Shown here piece after piece: positions 51,119 to 60,131 of a DNA stretch of 64,000 nucleotides. A model generated the notes under the pieces. The model had not been told where the DNA came from and ran no database searches. It worked only from the letters and a program-made list of their open reading frames with translations. The DNA lies in NCBI RefSeq assembly GCF_001544575.2, contig NZ_FCNY02000009.1, positions 186,001 to 250,000 on the forward strand. Direction: 5' to 3'. This stretch comes from Caballeronia cordobensis. GTDB taxonomy: Bacteria > Pseudomonadota > Gammaproteobacteria > Burkholderiales > Burkholderiaceae. Every line of letters starts with the position of its first letter. The first letter of the stretch is position 1. Made by a program: the position numbers and the translations under genes.

Positions 51119-52822
51119 TCACGCGTCCGGCGGCACGCCGAGCAGCGGCAGCGCCCCGCCGACGATGCCCGAGAACACCGGCCCGGCGACCGTGCCGCCG
51201 TAGTAGGTGCCGCCCGTGGGCTCGTCGATCATCACGGCGACGATCACGCGCGGATCGCTCATCGGCGCAATGCCGACGAACGACGCGCGGTACTTGTTCG
51301 CCGCGTACGAGCGCCCGACCTGCTTGCGCGCGGTGCCCGTCTTGCCGCCGACGCGATAGCCGTCGACCGCCGCCGCGCGCCCGGTGCCGTGATCGCCGAT
51401 CGCCATTTCGAGCATGTTGCGCACGGCTTTCGCCGTTGCGGGCTTCGTCACTTCGAGCGGCGCGCGGCGCGTTTCGCCTTGAATCAGCGTCGCGGGGTGA
51501 AAGCGGCCGTCGCCCGCGTAGGCGGTGTAGATCTGCGCGATCTGCACGAGCGAGAGCGACAGGCCGTAGCCGTAGGCCATCGTCGCCTGCTCGATCGGCT
51601 TCCAGCGCTCGGGCGCGCGCAGCCGGCCGGTCGCCGCGCCCGGAAAGGTCAGTTCGGGCGCGCGGCCGATGCCGTAATCGCGATACTTGTCCCAGATCGT
51701 CTGCGCGGGAATCTGCAGCGCGAGCTTCGTCAGCGCGACGTTGCTCGACATCTGCACCGCCTCGGCCACGGTGATGACGCCGTGGTTCGACGTGTCGTGA
51801 ATCACGTTCGGGCCGATCTTCATGCTGCCCGGCGCCGTGTCGATGCGCGTTTCGGGCCGCACCTTGCCGAGGTCGATCGACAGCGCGGCGACGAGCGGCT
51901 TGATCGTCGAGCCGGGCTCGAAGGTGTCAGTGAGCGCGCGGTTGCGCAACTGCTCGCCGGTCAGGCGCGTGCGGTCGTTCGGATCGAAGCTCGGATAGTT
52001 GGCGAGCGCGAGCACTTCGCCGTTTTTCGCATCGAGCACGACGACGCTGCCCGCGCGCGCCTTGTGCTTCGCGATCGCCGCCTTCAGTTGCGAATGCGCA
52101 AGCTGCTGGATGCGCCGGTCGATGGTCAGCTGAATGGTCTCCCCGTTCTGCGGCAGCGCCGGCTCGCCGATCTGCGACACGACGCGCCCGAGGCGGTCGC
52201 GGATCACTTCGCGCTGGCCGGCTTCGCCCGTGAGACGCGCGTCGGCGGCAAGTTCGACGCCTTCCTGCCCGTGATCTTCGTTGTTGGTGAAGCCGACCAC
52301 GTGCGCCGCCGATTCGCCTTCGGGATAGAAGCGCTTCGTGTCCGGCACGAGCGTGATGCCCGCGCGCCCGATCGTCGCGATGCGCTCGGCGGTTTCGGCT
52401 TCCACCTGGCGTTTGAGCAGCACGAACGCGCGGTTGCCGTCGATGCGCCGCTGCAGTTCCTTTGGCGGCATGTCGAGCAGACGCGCGATTTCATTGCCGT
52501 GATCGCCGTCGAAGAGTTTCGGCGACAGCCACACTTCGTAGGTGGCGAGGCTCACGGCCAGCATCGCGCCGTTGCGATCGACGATGCGCCCGCGCGTCGC
52601 CGACAACGCCAGCGTGCGCTGATAACGCTTCTGTCCTTCGCCGAGATAGAACTTGTGGTCGATCACCTGCACCCACAGCGCGCGCCCGGCGAGCGCCATG
52701 AAGGCCGCCGTCACGCCGATGAGCACGAGCCGCGAGCGCCACGCGGGCAGGGTATGCACGAGCACCGTGCTGCGATGATGCGTCTGGAAATCACTGCCGC
52801 CGCGCGTCTTCTTCTTGAACAT
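51119..52822 (-). CDS. FtsI/PBP3-type peptidoglycan transpeptidase outside the division cluster
   Basis: A class B penicillin-binding protein of 567 residues. An N-terminal membrane helix (about 30-50) is followed by the pedestal domain (ATRGRIVDRNGAMLAVSL) and the transpeptidase domain with EPGSTIK (nucleophile Ser in S-x-x-K), the SSN triad in MSSNVALTK, and KTG in RVGGKTGTAR. It resembles FtsI, but no mraY, murE or ftsL neighbours are present, so this looks like a second septal-type PBP. It lies upstream of several small minus-strand genes. The start at 52822 gives the expected short cytoplasmic tail. Confidence 0.92.
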   Translation of the reverse strand: MFKKKTRGGSDFQTHHRSTVLVHTLPAWRSRLVLIGVTAAFMALAGRALWVQVIDHKFYLGEGQKRYQRTLALSATRGRIVDRNGAMLAVSLATYEVWLSPKLFDGDHGNEIARLLDMPPKELQRRIDGNRAFVLLKRQVEAETAERIATIGRAGITLVPDTKRFYPEGESAAHVVGFTNNEDHGQEGVELAADARLTGEAGQREVIRDRLGRVVSQIGEPALPQNGETIQLTIDRRIQQLAHSQLKAAIAKHKARAGSVVVLDAKNGEVLALANYPSFDPNDRTRLTGEQLRNRALTDTFEPGSTIKPLVAALSIDLGKVRPETRIDTAPGSMKIGPNVIHDTSNHGVITVAEAVQMSSNVALTKLALQIPAQTIWDKYRDYGIGRAPELTFPGAATGRLRAPERWKPIEQATMAYGYGLSLSLVQIAQIYTAYAGDGRFHPATLIQGETRRAPLEVTKPATAKAVRNMLEMAIGDHGTGRAAAVDGYRVGGKTGTARKQVGRSYAANKYRASFVGIAPMSDPRVIVAVMIDEPTGGTYYGGTVAGPVFSGIVGGALPLLGVPPDA

Positions 52823-52867
52823 CGTGATCTTGTGATTTAGCTTGGTTGTGCCGGGCGCGATGCGCGC

Positions 52868-53704
52868 TCAAGGCAGGCGCGCGAGCGCGGCGTCGAGATC
52901 GGCGTTATCCGGCAGACGAATGCCGAGCTCGGTTTCAAGGACGCGGCGCAGCGCGGGCACATCGCCGAGTTCGCGATGCGTGCTGCCTTCGTGTTCGTCG
53001 TGCACCGAAAAACGCCGGTTGAGCAGGCCGAAGCGCTTGCCCGGCGCGAGGCGCGCGGCAAGCAGGTTGTGCAGGAAAATCGACTGCGGATACGTGGACA
53101 CGAAATGGTTGGCCATGTCGTAGTCGGCGTCATACTGCGGGTCGAGGTCGAAGCGGTATACATTCGTCCACGCGCCGTTCACGAGCGCCTTCAGGATAAA
53201 GGCGGTCGGCTCGCCGCCCGCGTCGTCGAGGCGAAACGCGCCGTGAGGCGTGATCTGTTCGAGGCCGGTCTGAAGGGCGAGCGGCGCGGAGAGCGTCATG
53301 CCACCGAAGCCGACATCGGCGAGAAAGGTGCCTTCGTCGACATCGACGAGCAGCAGCATGTGCGTGCGCGCGGGCATGTCGGGCGCGTCGCGGCCCCACA
53401 GGACACGGCCCGCGAAGCCGCGCACGCGAAAACCCAGCGTCGTCAGGACGCTGCGAAACAGCAGATTGTGTTCGTAGCAATAGCCGCCGCGACGGCTCGC
53501 GACGAGCTTGTGCTGGATCGATTCGAGATCGAGCCTGACGGGACGGCCGAGCAGCACGTCGAGATTTTCGAAGGGAATCGCCTGGGGATGCAGCAGATGC
53601 AGCGCGCGCAGGGTATCGAGCGTCGGCTCGGGCCGGGCGGGGCCGCCGAAGCCGATGCGCTCGAAGTATGCGGTAAGGTCGATGGAAGTGTCGTGTGCGT
53701 TCAT
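52868..53704 (-). CDS. Arylamine N-acetyltransferase
   Basis: A cytoplasmic enzyme of 278 residues. The catalytic triad is complete: Cys76 in RRGGYCYEHN, His115 in ARTHMLL and Asp130 in ADVGFGG. PFENLDVLLGRPV near residue 44 is another family signature. It transfers acetyl from acetyl-CoA to arylamines or hydrazines. It is divergent from zwf, with a 207-base gap, and upstream of the PBP gene on the same strand (45-base gap). Confidence 0.94.
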   Translation of the reverse strand: MNAHDTSIDLTAYFERIGFGGPARPEPTLDTLRALHLLHPQAIPFENLDVLLGRPVRLDLESIQHKLVASRRGGYCYEHNLLFRSVLTTLGFRVRGFAGRVLWGRDAPDMPARTHMLLLVDVDEGTFLADVGFGGMTLSAPLALQTGLEQITPHGAFRLDDAGGEPTAFILKALVNGAWTNVYRFDLDPQYDADYDMANHFVSTYPQSIFLHNLLAARLAPGKRFGLLNRRFSVHDEHEGSTHRELGDVPALRRVLETELGIRLPDNADLDAALARLP

Positions 53705-53911
53705 GGGTGTGCCGGCCTCTGGGGTCGTCGATGTCGCAATGTCCGCGCGCTCGGTCGCAGGCGCGCATATTTTACGACACGAAAGGTTAAAAATTACAAA
53801 ATGCATACATTTTTCGACGCATTCGCTTGCGGCGCGTCGTCCGAATGAACTGTGCCGCATCGATGCAGGTCTTTCCAGGTTCAACGCGCAACTGACAAGG
53901 GGCGACACGCC

Positions 53912-55468
53912 ATGCAGAACGAAGCGAACGAATCGAAACAGTCGAACCAAGCGGAGCCCGCATGCGAGACCTGCGCGGGCAAGCATCCCGCGCCGCCTTG
54001 CACGCTCGTAATCTTCGGGGCGGGCGGCGATCTCACCAAGCGCCTTCTGATGCCGTCGCTCTACAACCTGTCCGCCGACAAGCTGCTCGACGACAGCATG
54101 GAGATCATCGGCGTGAATCACGGCGAGCGCGAGACGTCCGAATGGCGCGACGAGCTCACGCAGTCGTTGCGCTCGTTCGCCTCGGACAAGGCGGCGACCT
54201 TTCACACGTCGCAACTGAACGAGGACGCGTGGAACTGGGTCGCCGGACGGCTCGAATATTTTGGCGGGGAATTCGAGGAAGACGAGACCTTCGCGCGGCT
54301 GAAGGCGCGGCTCGCCAAGGCGAAGTCGGGCAACGTCGTGTTCTATCTCGCGGTCGGCGCGCGCTTTTTCGAGCCGATCATCAAGCATCTCGGCGCGGCG
54401 GGGCTGCTCGAAGAGAAGGAGGGGCGCTTCAGGCGCATCGTGATCGAAAAGCCTTTCGGCAGCGATCTCGCGTCCGCGCAGGAACTGAACCGCTGCCTGC
54501 TCGAATTCGCGGACGAATCGCAGGTGTATCGCATCGACCATTTTCTCGGCAAGGACACGGTGCAGAGCATTCTCGCCGTGCGCTTCGCCAACGCGATGTT
54601 CGAGCCCGTCTGGCGGCGCGAGTACATCGACAACGTGCAGATCACCGCGGCGGAGACGATCGGCGTGGAAGGGCGCGGCCCGTTCTACGAGCAGACGGGC
54701 GCGTTTCGCGACATGCTGCCGAACCATCTGTTCCAGTTGCTCGGCATGGTGGCGATGGAGCCGCCCAATTCGTTCGATGCCGAATCCGTGCGCGACCGCA
54801 AAGCCGAAGTCTTCGACGCGATCCGCCCGCTCACGGCGAACGATGTCGTGCTCGGCCAGTACGAAGCGGGCCCGGCCGGTCCGGGCTATCGGGACGAGCC
54901 GGGCGTCGCGAAGGACAGCCGCACCGAGACCTATGCGGCGGCGCGCGTGTATGTCGAGAACTGGCGCTGGGCGGGCGTGCCGTTTTATCTGCGCACCGGC
55001 AAGCGGCTGACCGAGCGGCGCACGGAAATCGCCGTGCAACTGAAGGCCGTGCCGTTTCTGCTCTTTCGCGACACGCCCGTCGATGCCCTTACGCCGAACG
55101 TTTTCACGCTGCGCATCGATCCCGAGCACGGCACGAGCTTCGACTTCAACGTGAAGGTGCCGGGCCCGGTCATGCAGATCGGCAAGGTGCGCTCGAGATT
55201 CAGCTACGCGGATTTCTTCGCGGAGCGCGCGAACGTCGGCTATGAGACGCTGCTCTACGACTGCATGCTCGGCGACGCGACGCTCTTTCAACGCGCCGAC
55301 AGCATCGAGACGGCGTGGGCGGCGGTCGATCGCGTGCTGCATCCGGACAGCCCGCTCGCCGTGCACGGCTATGCGGCGGGCAGCGCCGGACCGGAGGCGG
55401 CCGATCAGCTGCTCGCGCAGGACGGCCGCGTGTGGCGGTCGCTCACCGATCCGCACAAGAAAGACTGA
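53912..55468 (+). CDS. zwf: Glucose-6-phosphate 1-dehydrogenase
   Basis: A protein of 518 residues of the usual length. The dinucleotide motif is FGAGGDLTKRLLMPSL near residue 35, and the substrate-site signature RIDHFLGKDTVQ is near 207-218; IEKPFGSDLASA precedes it. It oxidises glucose-6-phosphate with NAD(P)+ into the pentose-phosphate/Entner-Doudoroff routes. The N-terminus has about 20 extra hydrophilic residues with two cysteines (ACETCAGKHPAPPC). The ATG at 53912 is 20 codons inside a longer frame; it fits best. It is followed by a glucokinase-like gene, a logical pairing. Confidence 0.95.
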   Translation: MQNEANESKQSNQAEPACETCAGKHPAPPCTLVIFGAGGDLTKRLLMPSLYNLSADKLLDDSMEIIGVNHGERETSEWRDELTQSLRSFASDKAATFHTSQLNEDAWNWVAGRLEYFGGEFEEDETFARLKARLAKAKSGNVVFYLAVGARFFEPIIKHLGAAGLLEEKEGRFRRIVIEKPFGSDLASAQELNRCLLEFADESQVYRIDHFLGKDTVQSILAVRFANAMFEPVWRREYIDNVQITAAETIGVEGRGPFYEQTGAFRDMLPNHLFQLLGMVAMEPPNSFDAESVRDRKAEVFDAIRPLTANDVVLGQYEAGPAGPGYRDEPGVAKDSRTETYAAARVYVENWRWAGVPFYLRTGKRLTERRTEIAVQLKAVPFLLFRDTPVDALTPNVFTLRIDPEHGTSFDFNVKVPGPVMQIGKVRSRFSYADFFAERANVGYETLLYDCMLGDATLFQRADSIETAWAAVDRVLHPDSPLAVHGYAAGSAGPEAADQLLAQDGRVWRSLTDPHKKD

Positions 55469-55508
55469 TCTCATCCATCCGAGAACGACAACCAATAGGA
55501 CAACGAGC

Positions 55509-56330
55509 GTGAGCACAGCATCCAAAGCCAGACACAAGACGCATGTCACTGCCGACAAACTCGCGATCAAGGCCGAGCGCATCCTCGCGATCGATATCGG
55601 CGGGACCGGGCTGAAGGCCGCGATCATCTCGGAAGACGGCGAGATGAAGAGCGATCGCGTGCGCGTGGCGACGCCGCATCCGGCGAAACCCGACGTGGTC
55701 GTCGAGACGCTGATCGAGCTGGTGAAGCCGATCGTCGCCGAGCCGCCGACGCATATTTCCATCGGTTTTCCGGGCGTCGTGCGCGACAACGTGGTCGTGA
55801 CCGCGCCGAATCTCGGCACGACGCAATGGCGCGGCGTGCCGCTCGCGCAGTTGCTCGCCGAACGACTCGGCAACGTGCCCGCGCGCATGATCAACGACGC
55901 CGACATGCAGGGGCTCGCGGCAATCGAAGGGCGCGGCATCGAGATGGTGCTGACGCTCGGGACCGGCGCGGGCACCGCGCTTTTCCGCGATGGCGAGCTG
56001 ATGCCGCATCTGGAGCTCGCGCATCATCCGGTCGCGAAGGACAAGACCTACGACGAATATATCGGCAACGCGGCGCGCGAGAAGGCGGGCAAGAAGCGCT
56101 GGAGCCGGCGCGTGGAAAAGATCATCGGTATTCTCGCGACGCTCGTGAACTACGACCGTCTGTGGATCGGCGGCGGTAATGCGGCGCACATCAAGTTCAA
56201 GCTGCCCGACAACGTGGCGATCGTGTCGAACGCGGCGGGCATCGAAGGCGGCGCGCGGCTGTGGCATCCGCGCTCGGTGCGCGAGACGCGCCAGTTGCCG
56301 CACTTCAACCAGCGCGAAGGGGCGAACTGA
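55509..56330 (+). CDS. ROK-family kinase, polyphosphate-glucokinase-like
   Basis: A protein of 273 residues starting with GTG at 55509. The phosphate-binding loop is LAIDIGGTGLKAAII (about 27-41), the catalytic Asp is in MINDADMQGLAAIEG, and the adenosine loop is VLTLGTGAGTALF. The cysteine zinc motif of typical ROK glucokinases is absent, as in polyphosphate glucokinases, and PGVVRDNVVVTAPNLG resembles that subgroup. It would phosphorylate glucose using polyphosphate or ATP, feeding the zwf product directly upstream. The stop overlaps the next gene by one base. The phosphoryl donor cannot be decided from sequence. Confidence 0.85.
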   Translation: MSTASKARHKTHVTADKLAIKAERILAIDIGGTGLKAAIISEDGEMKSDRVRVATPHPAKPDVVVETLIELVKPIVAEPPTHISIGFPGVVRDNVVVTAPNLGTTQWRGVPLAQLLAERLGNVPARMINDADMQGLAAIEGRGIEMVLTLGTGAGTALFRDGELMPHLELAHHPVAKDKTYDEYIGNAAREKAGKKRWSRRVEKIIGILATLVNYDRLWIGGGNAAHIKFKLPDNVAIVSNAAGIEGGARLWHPRSVRETRQLPHFNQREGAN

Positions 56331-57223
56331 TGAACGCCAACGGCAAATACGGCCTCTTCAGCGCGACCGGCGACGGCGCCGCGGCGTTCGACGCGCTCGC
56401 GCAAGTGGAGCTCGTCGTGACCGATTGCGACGGCACGCTGCTCTACACCGACAAGGCGCTCGGTCAGCCCGCCATCGACGCGGTGCGCCGCCTGCTTGAC
56501 GCCGGCGTGCGCTTCACGGTGGCGAGCAGCCGGCCGGGCAAGGGCATGCGGCATATCGTCGAGGCGCTCGGCGTCGATATGCCGTACGCGTCGTACAACG
56601 GCGGCAGTCTGGTGCGGCCGCGGACGTGGGAACTGCTGTCGTCGCACAAGCTGCCGCGCGATGTCGTGCAGACGTCGCTGGAGATGTTCGCCGCCGCGAA
56701 TGTCGACGTGTGGGTCTTCATCGACGATAACTGGTATCTCACGAATCCCGACGCGACCTACGTGCCGCTCGAAACCCGCACGGTCGGCTACGAGGGCGTG
56801 CGCGTCACGCGTTTCGACGACATCGATCTCGACGCGGTCGACAAGATCGTCGGCTCGACGGCGGATACGGCGCACCTCGCGCAGGTCGAAGCCGCCTTGC
56901 AAAAGGCGCTGGAAGGGCGCGGCCACGCGGCGCGCTCGCAGACCTACTACCTCGACGTGACGAGCCTCGAAGCGAACAAGGGCACGGCGGTGCGCGAACT
57001 CGCGCGGATCGCGAACGTGCCGCTCGACCGCGTGGCCGTGCTCGGCGACATGGGCAACGACATGGCGATGTTCGAGATCGCGGGGGTATCGATCGCGATG
57101 GGACAGGCGTCGGAAACCGTGCAGCGTCGCGCGAGCCTGGTCTCGAAAAGCAACGACGAGGACGGCTTCGCGATCGGCATCGACGCGCTGCTGGCGGCGC
57201 GGCACGAGGCGCGAAACGGGTAA
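56330..57223 (+). CDS. Cof-type HAD hydrolase
   Basis: A protein of 297 residues. Motif I is VVTDCDGTLLYTD (nucleophile and acid Asp), motif II is TVASSRPGKGM, and motif IV is VAVLGDMGNDMAMFEIAG. The cap between them is of the C2 type found in Cof/YbiV sugar-phosphate phosphatases. It is translationally coupled to the kinase (stop/start overlap TGATG), so a hexose-phosphate or polyphosphate-related substrate is possible. The true substrate is unknown. Confidence 0.9.
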   Translation: MNANGKYGLFSATGDGAAAFDALAQVELVVTDCDGTLLYTDKALGQPAIDAVRRLLDAGVRFTVASSRPGKGMRHIVEALGVDMPYASYNGGSLVRPRTWELLSSHKLPRDVVQTSLEMFAAANVDVWVFIDDNWYLTNPDATYVPLETRTVGYEGVRVTRFDDIDLDAVDKIVGSTADTAHLAQVEAALQKALEGRGHAARSQTYYLDVTSLEANKGTAVRELARIANVPLDRVAVLGDMGNDMAMFEIAGVSIAMGQASETVQRRASLVSKSNDEDGFAIGIDALLAARHEARNG

Positions 57224-57363
57224 GGCGGGCAGGGTGGGCATCGACGCGAGGCGCCGCCAGCGTGGCGAAGCGCGAGGCGTCGAAGTACAGGGCGATCCGC
57301 GAAAGGGTTCAGAAGCGTGCGCTGCGGATCAGGCTCACGCCGGTTGCATGACTACGAGGTGAA

Positions 57364-57630
57364 TCAGCGACGGCGCATCGGCGCGCGCGGTGCGCCGCCG
57401 CCTGCGCGTTCGTCCTTGTGACGGAAGTTGATGCGGCCCTTGGTCAGGTCGTACACCGAGAGTTCCAGCGTCACGCGGTCGCCGGCGAGAATGCGGATGT
57501 GGTTCTTGCGCATGCGGCCCGAGGCGTACGCGCCCACGACGACGCCGTTGTCCAGCGTCACGCGGTAGCGGCTGTCGGGAAGCACTTCGTCAACGATGCC
57601 GTCGAGTTCGATGAGTTCTTCTTTCGCCAT
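57364..57630 (-). CDS. infA: Translation initiation factor IF-1
   Basis: A protein of 88 residues, an OB-fold factor: MAKEELIELDGIVDEVLPDS, RVTLDNGVVVGAYASGRMRKNHIRIL and GDRVTLELSVYDLTKGRI are all canonical. The E. coli protein is 72 residues; the extra tail is basic (RAGGGAPRAPMRRR). It binds the 30S A site during initiation. It stands alone, away from the ribosomal-protein and secY region, as the second infA gene does in many Burkholderiaceae. Confidence 0.95.
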   Translation of the reverse strand: MAKEELIELDGIVDEVLPDSRYRVTLDNGVVVGAYASGRMRKNHIRILAGDRVTLELSVYDLTKGRINFRHKDERAGGGAPRAPMRRR

Positions 57631-58133
57631 ATGGGGCTCCTGTGGTCAGTTGTAATGGGTGCTGCTGTACACGATGGACATTGCGTGTTTCACGCCAATG
57701 AATGCCCGCGCCGGGCTGCCCGGCGCAATCGTCGCGGCGATTGGTGAGAGGCGATGCAAAGCGCGGCCTGGCACGCCCGGCACGATCAAACGTGCCCTTC
57801 GGAGCGCGCCGCGTCTCGCTTTCAGGCTCGTCGTGAGCTTGACGGCATAGGCCGGACGACCGTGCATGCCGCGTTGGCGGCGCGCCGTGGCCGGCATGAC
57901 CGGGGCGGCGACATCGGCGTACAGCGAGCCGACGTGCGGTGTGAAACGAAAAACGATGAATCCGGGAAGTGAGCGCGCTTGCGGTACGCTTACGTCATAT
58001 GCGGTCGAGGGGCCAATTTGCAAGGCCTGCCGACATTTTCGCGCAAATCGGTTGATTAGACAACGAATTTCGTTGAAAGGTTCCGGTTTGGCCGCCAGCC
58101 GTTGCGCCGGAGACGGGGTGGGCGCGGTGGGTG
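57631..58133. other. Non-coding interval upstream of infA
   Basis: About 500 bases between infA and the end of corA. A frame of 165 codons (57646-58143) is low-complexity and unlike known proteins. A short near-palindrome CAACGAA-T-TTCGTTG is at 58061-58075. The part next to infA may be a long leader, but no cold-shock element can be recognised by eye. Confidence 0.45.
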
Positions 58134-59111
58134 TTATAGCCATCCGGCCTTCCTGAAGCGCCAGTAGAGCACGACATCGACGACGAGCATCACCCCGAGC
58201 ACCGCCGGGTAGCCGTACGCCCAGTCGAGCTCCGGTATTCGATGAAAGTTCATGCCGTAGATGCCGGCGATCATCGTCGGCACGGCGAAGAGCGCGGCGA
58301 ACGAGCCGAGGCGCTTGGTCACTTCGCTCTCCGCGAGCGCGATCAGGCCGAGATTCACCTGGATCGCCGTGACGATCATTTCGCGCCGCCCCTCGATGGT
58401 CTTCACGATGCGCAGCAAGTGATCGTACACATCGCGGAAATATTCCTGCATGCCGGAACAGACGCCGGGCGAGCGGCCGCCATACAGTTTGCTGACAGCT
58501 TCGAGCAGCGGCGCGGTGTGATGCTGAAGAATCGTCATGCGGCGCTTCAGCGAATACAGATCCTCGATGATCTCGCGCGATTCCACCGAGCCTTTCTGCT
58601 CGAAGATGCGCTCTTCCACTTCGTCCACTTCCGCACCGAGCGTTTCGAGCACGGGAAAGTAGCGATCGACGACCGCATCGAGCAGCGCATACATCACGAA
58701 CGCGGGGCCGTGCTTGAGCAGATGCGGCTCGCGCTCGCAGCGCTTGCGCACCTCCTGAAAGCCTTGCGTCGTGCGATTGCGCACCGAGAGCACGTAGTTC
58801 CTGCCGACGAACACGTTCATTTCGCCGACGAGCACGTCGCCTTCTTCATCGAACTCGACCGTATGGAAGACGGCGAACAGCGAGTCGCCATATTCCTCGA
58901 TCTTGGGCCGCTGATGGCCATGCTGCGCGTCTTCGACCGCCAGTTCGTGCAGTCCGAACTGATGCGTCATGTGCGCGAGCTCGCCGGGACCGGGCTCTTT
59001 CAGTGCAACCCAAATGAAAGAGTCGGGCAGATCCCGATACGCGTTGATATCGTCGATCTCGACGTCGGCGAGCTTGCGGCCGTTCTGATAAGCCGCGCAA
59101 TTGACCAGCAT
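58134..59111 (-). CDS. corA: CorA-family magnesium/cobalt transporter
   Basis: A protein of 325 residues. A large cytoplasmic N-terminal funnel domain (about 1-260) is followed by two C-terminal membrane helices with the selectivity motif GMN (IAGIYGMNFHRIPELDW). EDAQHGHQRPKIEEYGDSLFAVF is the usual CorA strand. It imports Mg2+ and possibly Co2+ or Ni2+. The start at 59111 (MLVNCAAYQ) gives the standard length. It is a single gene. Confidence 0.94.
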   Translation of the reverse strand: MLVNCAAYQNGRKLADVEIDDINAYRDLPDSFIWVALKEPGPGELAHMTHQFGLHELAVEDAQHGHQRPKIEEYGDSLFAVFHTVEFDEEGDVLVGEMNVFVGRNYVLSVRNRTTQGFQEVRKRCEREPHLLKHGPAFVMYALLDAVVDRYFPVLETLGAEVDEVEERIFEQKGSVESREIIEDLYSLKRRMTILQHHTAPLLEAVSKLYGGRSPGVCSGMQEYFRDVYDHLLRIVKTIEGRREMIVTAIQVNLGLIALAESEVTKRLGSFAALFAVPTMIAGIYGMNFHRIPELDWAYGYPAVLGVMLVVDVVLYWRFRKAGWL

Positions 59112-59278
59112 GAGGCGCCCTTTATAGTTATGTCGATGTGACGGGCCACGCGTCGACGGGCGCTCGAAGTCGCATGATTCGCTTGGGGCGCGAGCGCGTG
59201 GCCTCCGTCTTCGAATCTTAGCCGGACATGCGAGGTGTTGCCAGCGAGCGAGCATCTCCTGCCGCTCGTTGCGTGCCG

Positions 59279-59713
59279 TCAGTTCGATGCGTAGTCTAGA
59301 CTGTGCTCCGACGGCGCCGGCAGCGACGCGACGTGCGTGGCTTGCGAGTCGAATTTGGTGAGCTTGCCCTCGACCGTCGCGCCGATATCCATGCGCAGCT
59401 TCTGGTAGAAGATGTTGCCCGTCACGCGCGCGTTCGACTGAAGTTCGACGAAATGCGCGACGGTGACGTCGCCGGTAACGCAGCCGTTGATGATGACATC
59501 GTAGGCGCTGACGTTGCCGCGAATCGCGCCCTGGTCGCTGATGACGAGCAGCGTTTCTTCGCCGGGGCGGCCCGTCACGTTGCCCGTGACCTGGCCGTCC
59601 ATGCGCAGGCCTTCGCTGAACTCGAGATCGCCCGAGATATGGACGTTATGCGCGACGAGCGTCGCGAGTTTGGCGAGCTTGACGTTGTTGGGATCTTTCT
59701 TCGACGAGAACAT
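59279..59713 (-). CDS. Bactofilin (polymer-forming cytoskeletal protein)
   Basis: A protein of 144 residues with the DUF583 beta-helix core (about 20-125). Repeating short strands are seen: HNVHISGDLEFSEGLRMDGQ, VTGNVTGRPGEETLLVISDQ, IRGNVSAYDVIINGCVTGDV. Bactofilins polymerise without nucleotides on the inner membrane and position cell-wall enzymes. It is the last gene of a three-gene unit with an M23 peptidase and a coiled-coil membrane protein, a grouping also seen in curved and helical bacteria. Confidence 0.93.
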   Translation of the reverse strand: MFSSKKDPNNVKLAKLATLVAHNVHISGDLEFSEGLRMDGQVTGNVTGRPGEETLLVISDQGAIRGNVSAYDVIINGCVTGDVTVAHFVELQSNARVTGNIFYQKLRMDIGATVEGKLTKFDSQATHVASLPAPSEHSLDYASN

Positions 59714-59768
59714 GTCGGGTCCTTGTGATGCGGTAAAAGGGTTGCGTGAAGCGCGCTGCTCAGTGGGA

Positions 59769-60131
59769 TCAGTTGGGTCCGCGCTGTTTCTTGAGGAACG
59801 CGAGGTCCGTTTGCAGGCGCTGAATGTCGGCGGCGCTGTCCTTCACCCGTTGTTCGAGCGAGGCGCGGCTCGCCGCTTCCTGCTCGAACGCGAACTGTGC
59901 GTGCGCAAGCTGGTCGCGCAGCTTTTGTTCGGAGACGGGCGGCGCGCACAGCGTATCGAGCTTGCGCACCTCTTCGTGCGAGCGCTTGAGCGCGAAGCCC
60001 GCGGCGGCGAGCGCCGCGATCGCGCACACCGCCGCGATCGCGCCCAGCCAGATGCCGCCCCCGCGCTTGGGCGTGAGCGAATAGGACTGGCGCGTGAGCT
60101 GCGAGCGCCGCTTCGAATCAACTTTGCGCAT
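59769..60131 (-). CDS. Single-pass membrane protein with coiled coil, between M23 peptidase and bactofilin
   Basis: A protein of 120 residues. A basic N-terminus (MRKVDSKRRSQLTRQSYSLT) leads to one membrane helix (about 28-48, WLGAIAAVCAIAALAAAGFAL) and a periplasmic coiled coil (about 50-115, LRDQLAHAQFAFEQEAAS, LEQRVKDSAADIQRLQTDL). Its start overlaps the peptidase stop by 14 bases. It lies between a periplasmic peptidase and a cytoplasmic bactofilin, so it could tether one to the other. I know of no name for this family. Confidence 0.82.
   Translation of the reverse strand: MRKVDSKRRSQLTRQSYSLTPKRGGGIWLGAIAAVCAIAALAAAGFALKRSHEEVRKLDTLCAPPVSEQKLRDQLAHAQFAFEQEAASRASLEQRVKDSAADIQRLQTDLAFLKKQRGPN

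Noticed and set aside
51008..52840. 610-codon plus-strand frame opposite the PBP gene
   Set aside because: Arg/Ala/Asp-rich translation typical of the antisense of a high-GC gene; the PBP on the other strand has all its motifs.
52868..55975. Open frame of over 1000 codons on the minus strand covering zwf
   Set aside because: It is an antisense shadow of zwf and the kinase gene, joined to the real N-acetyltransferase frame; the extra part is His/Arg-rich with no family features.
57646..58143. 165-codon frame upstream of infA
   Set aside because: Pro/Thr/Arg-rich, no family features; more likely leader or spacer.
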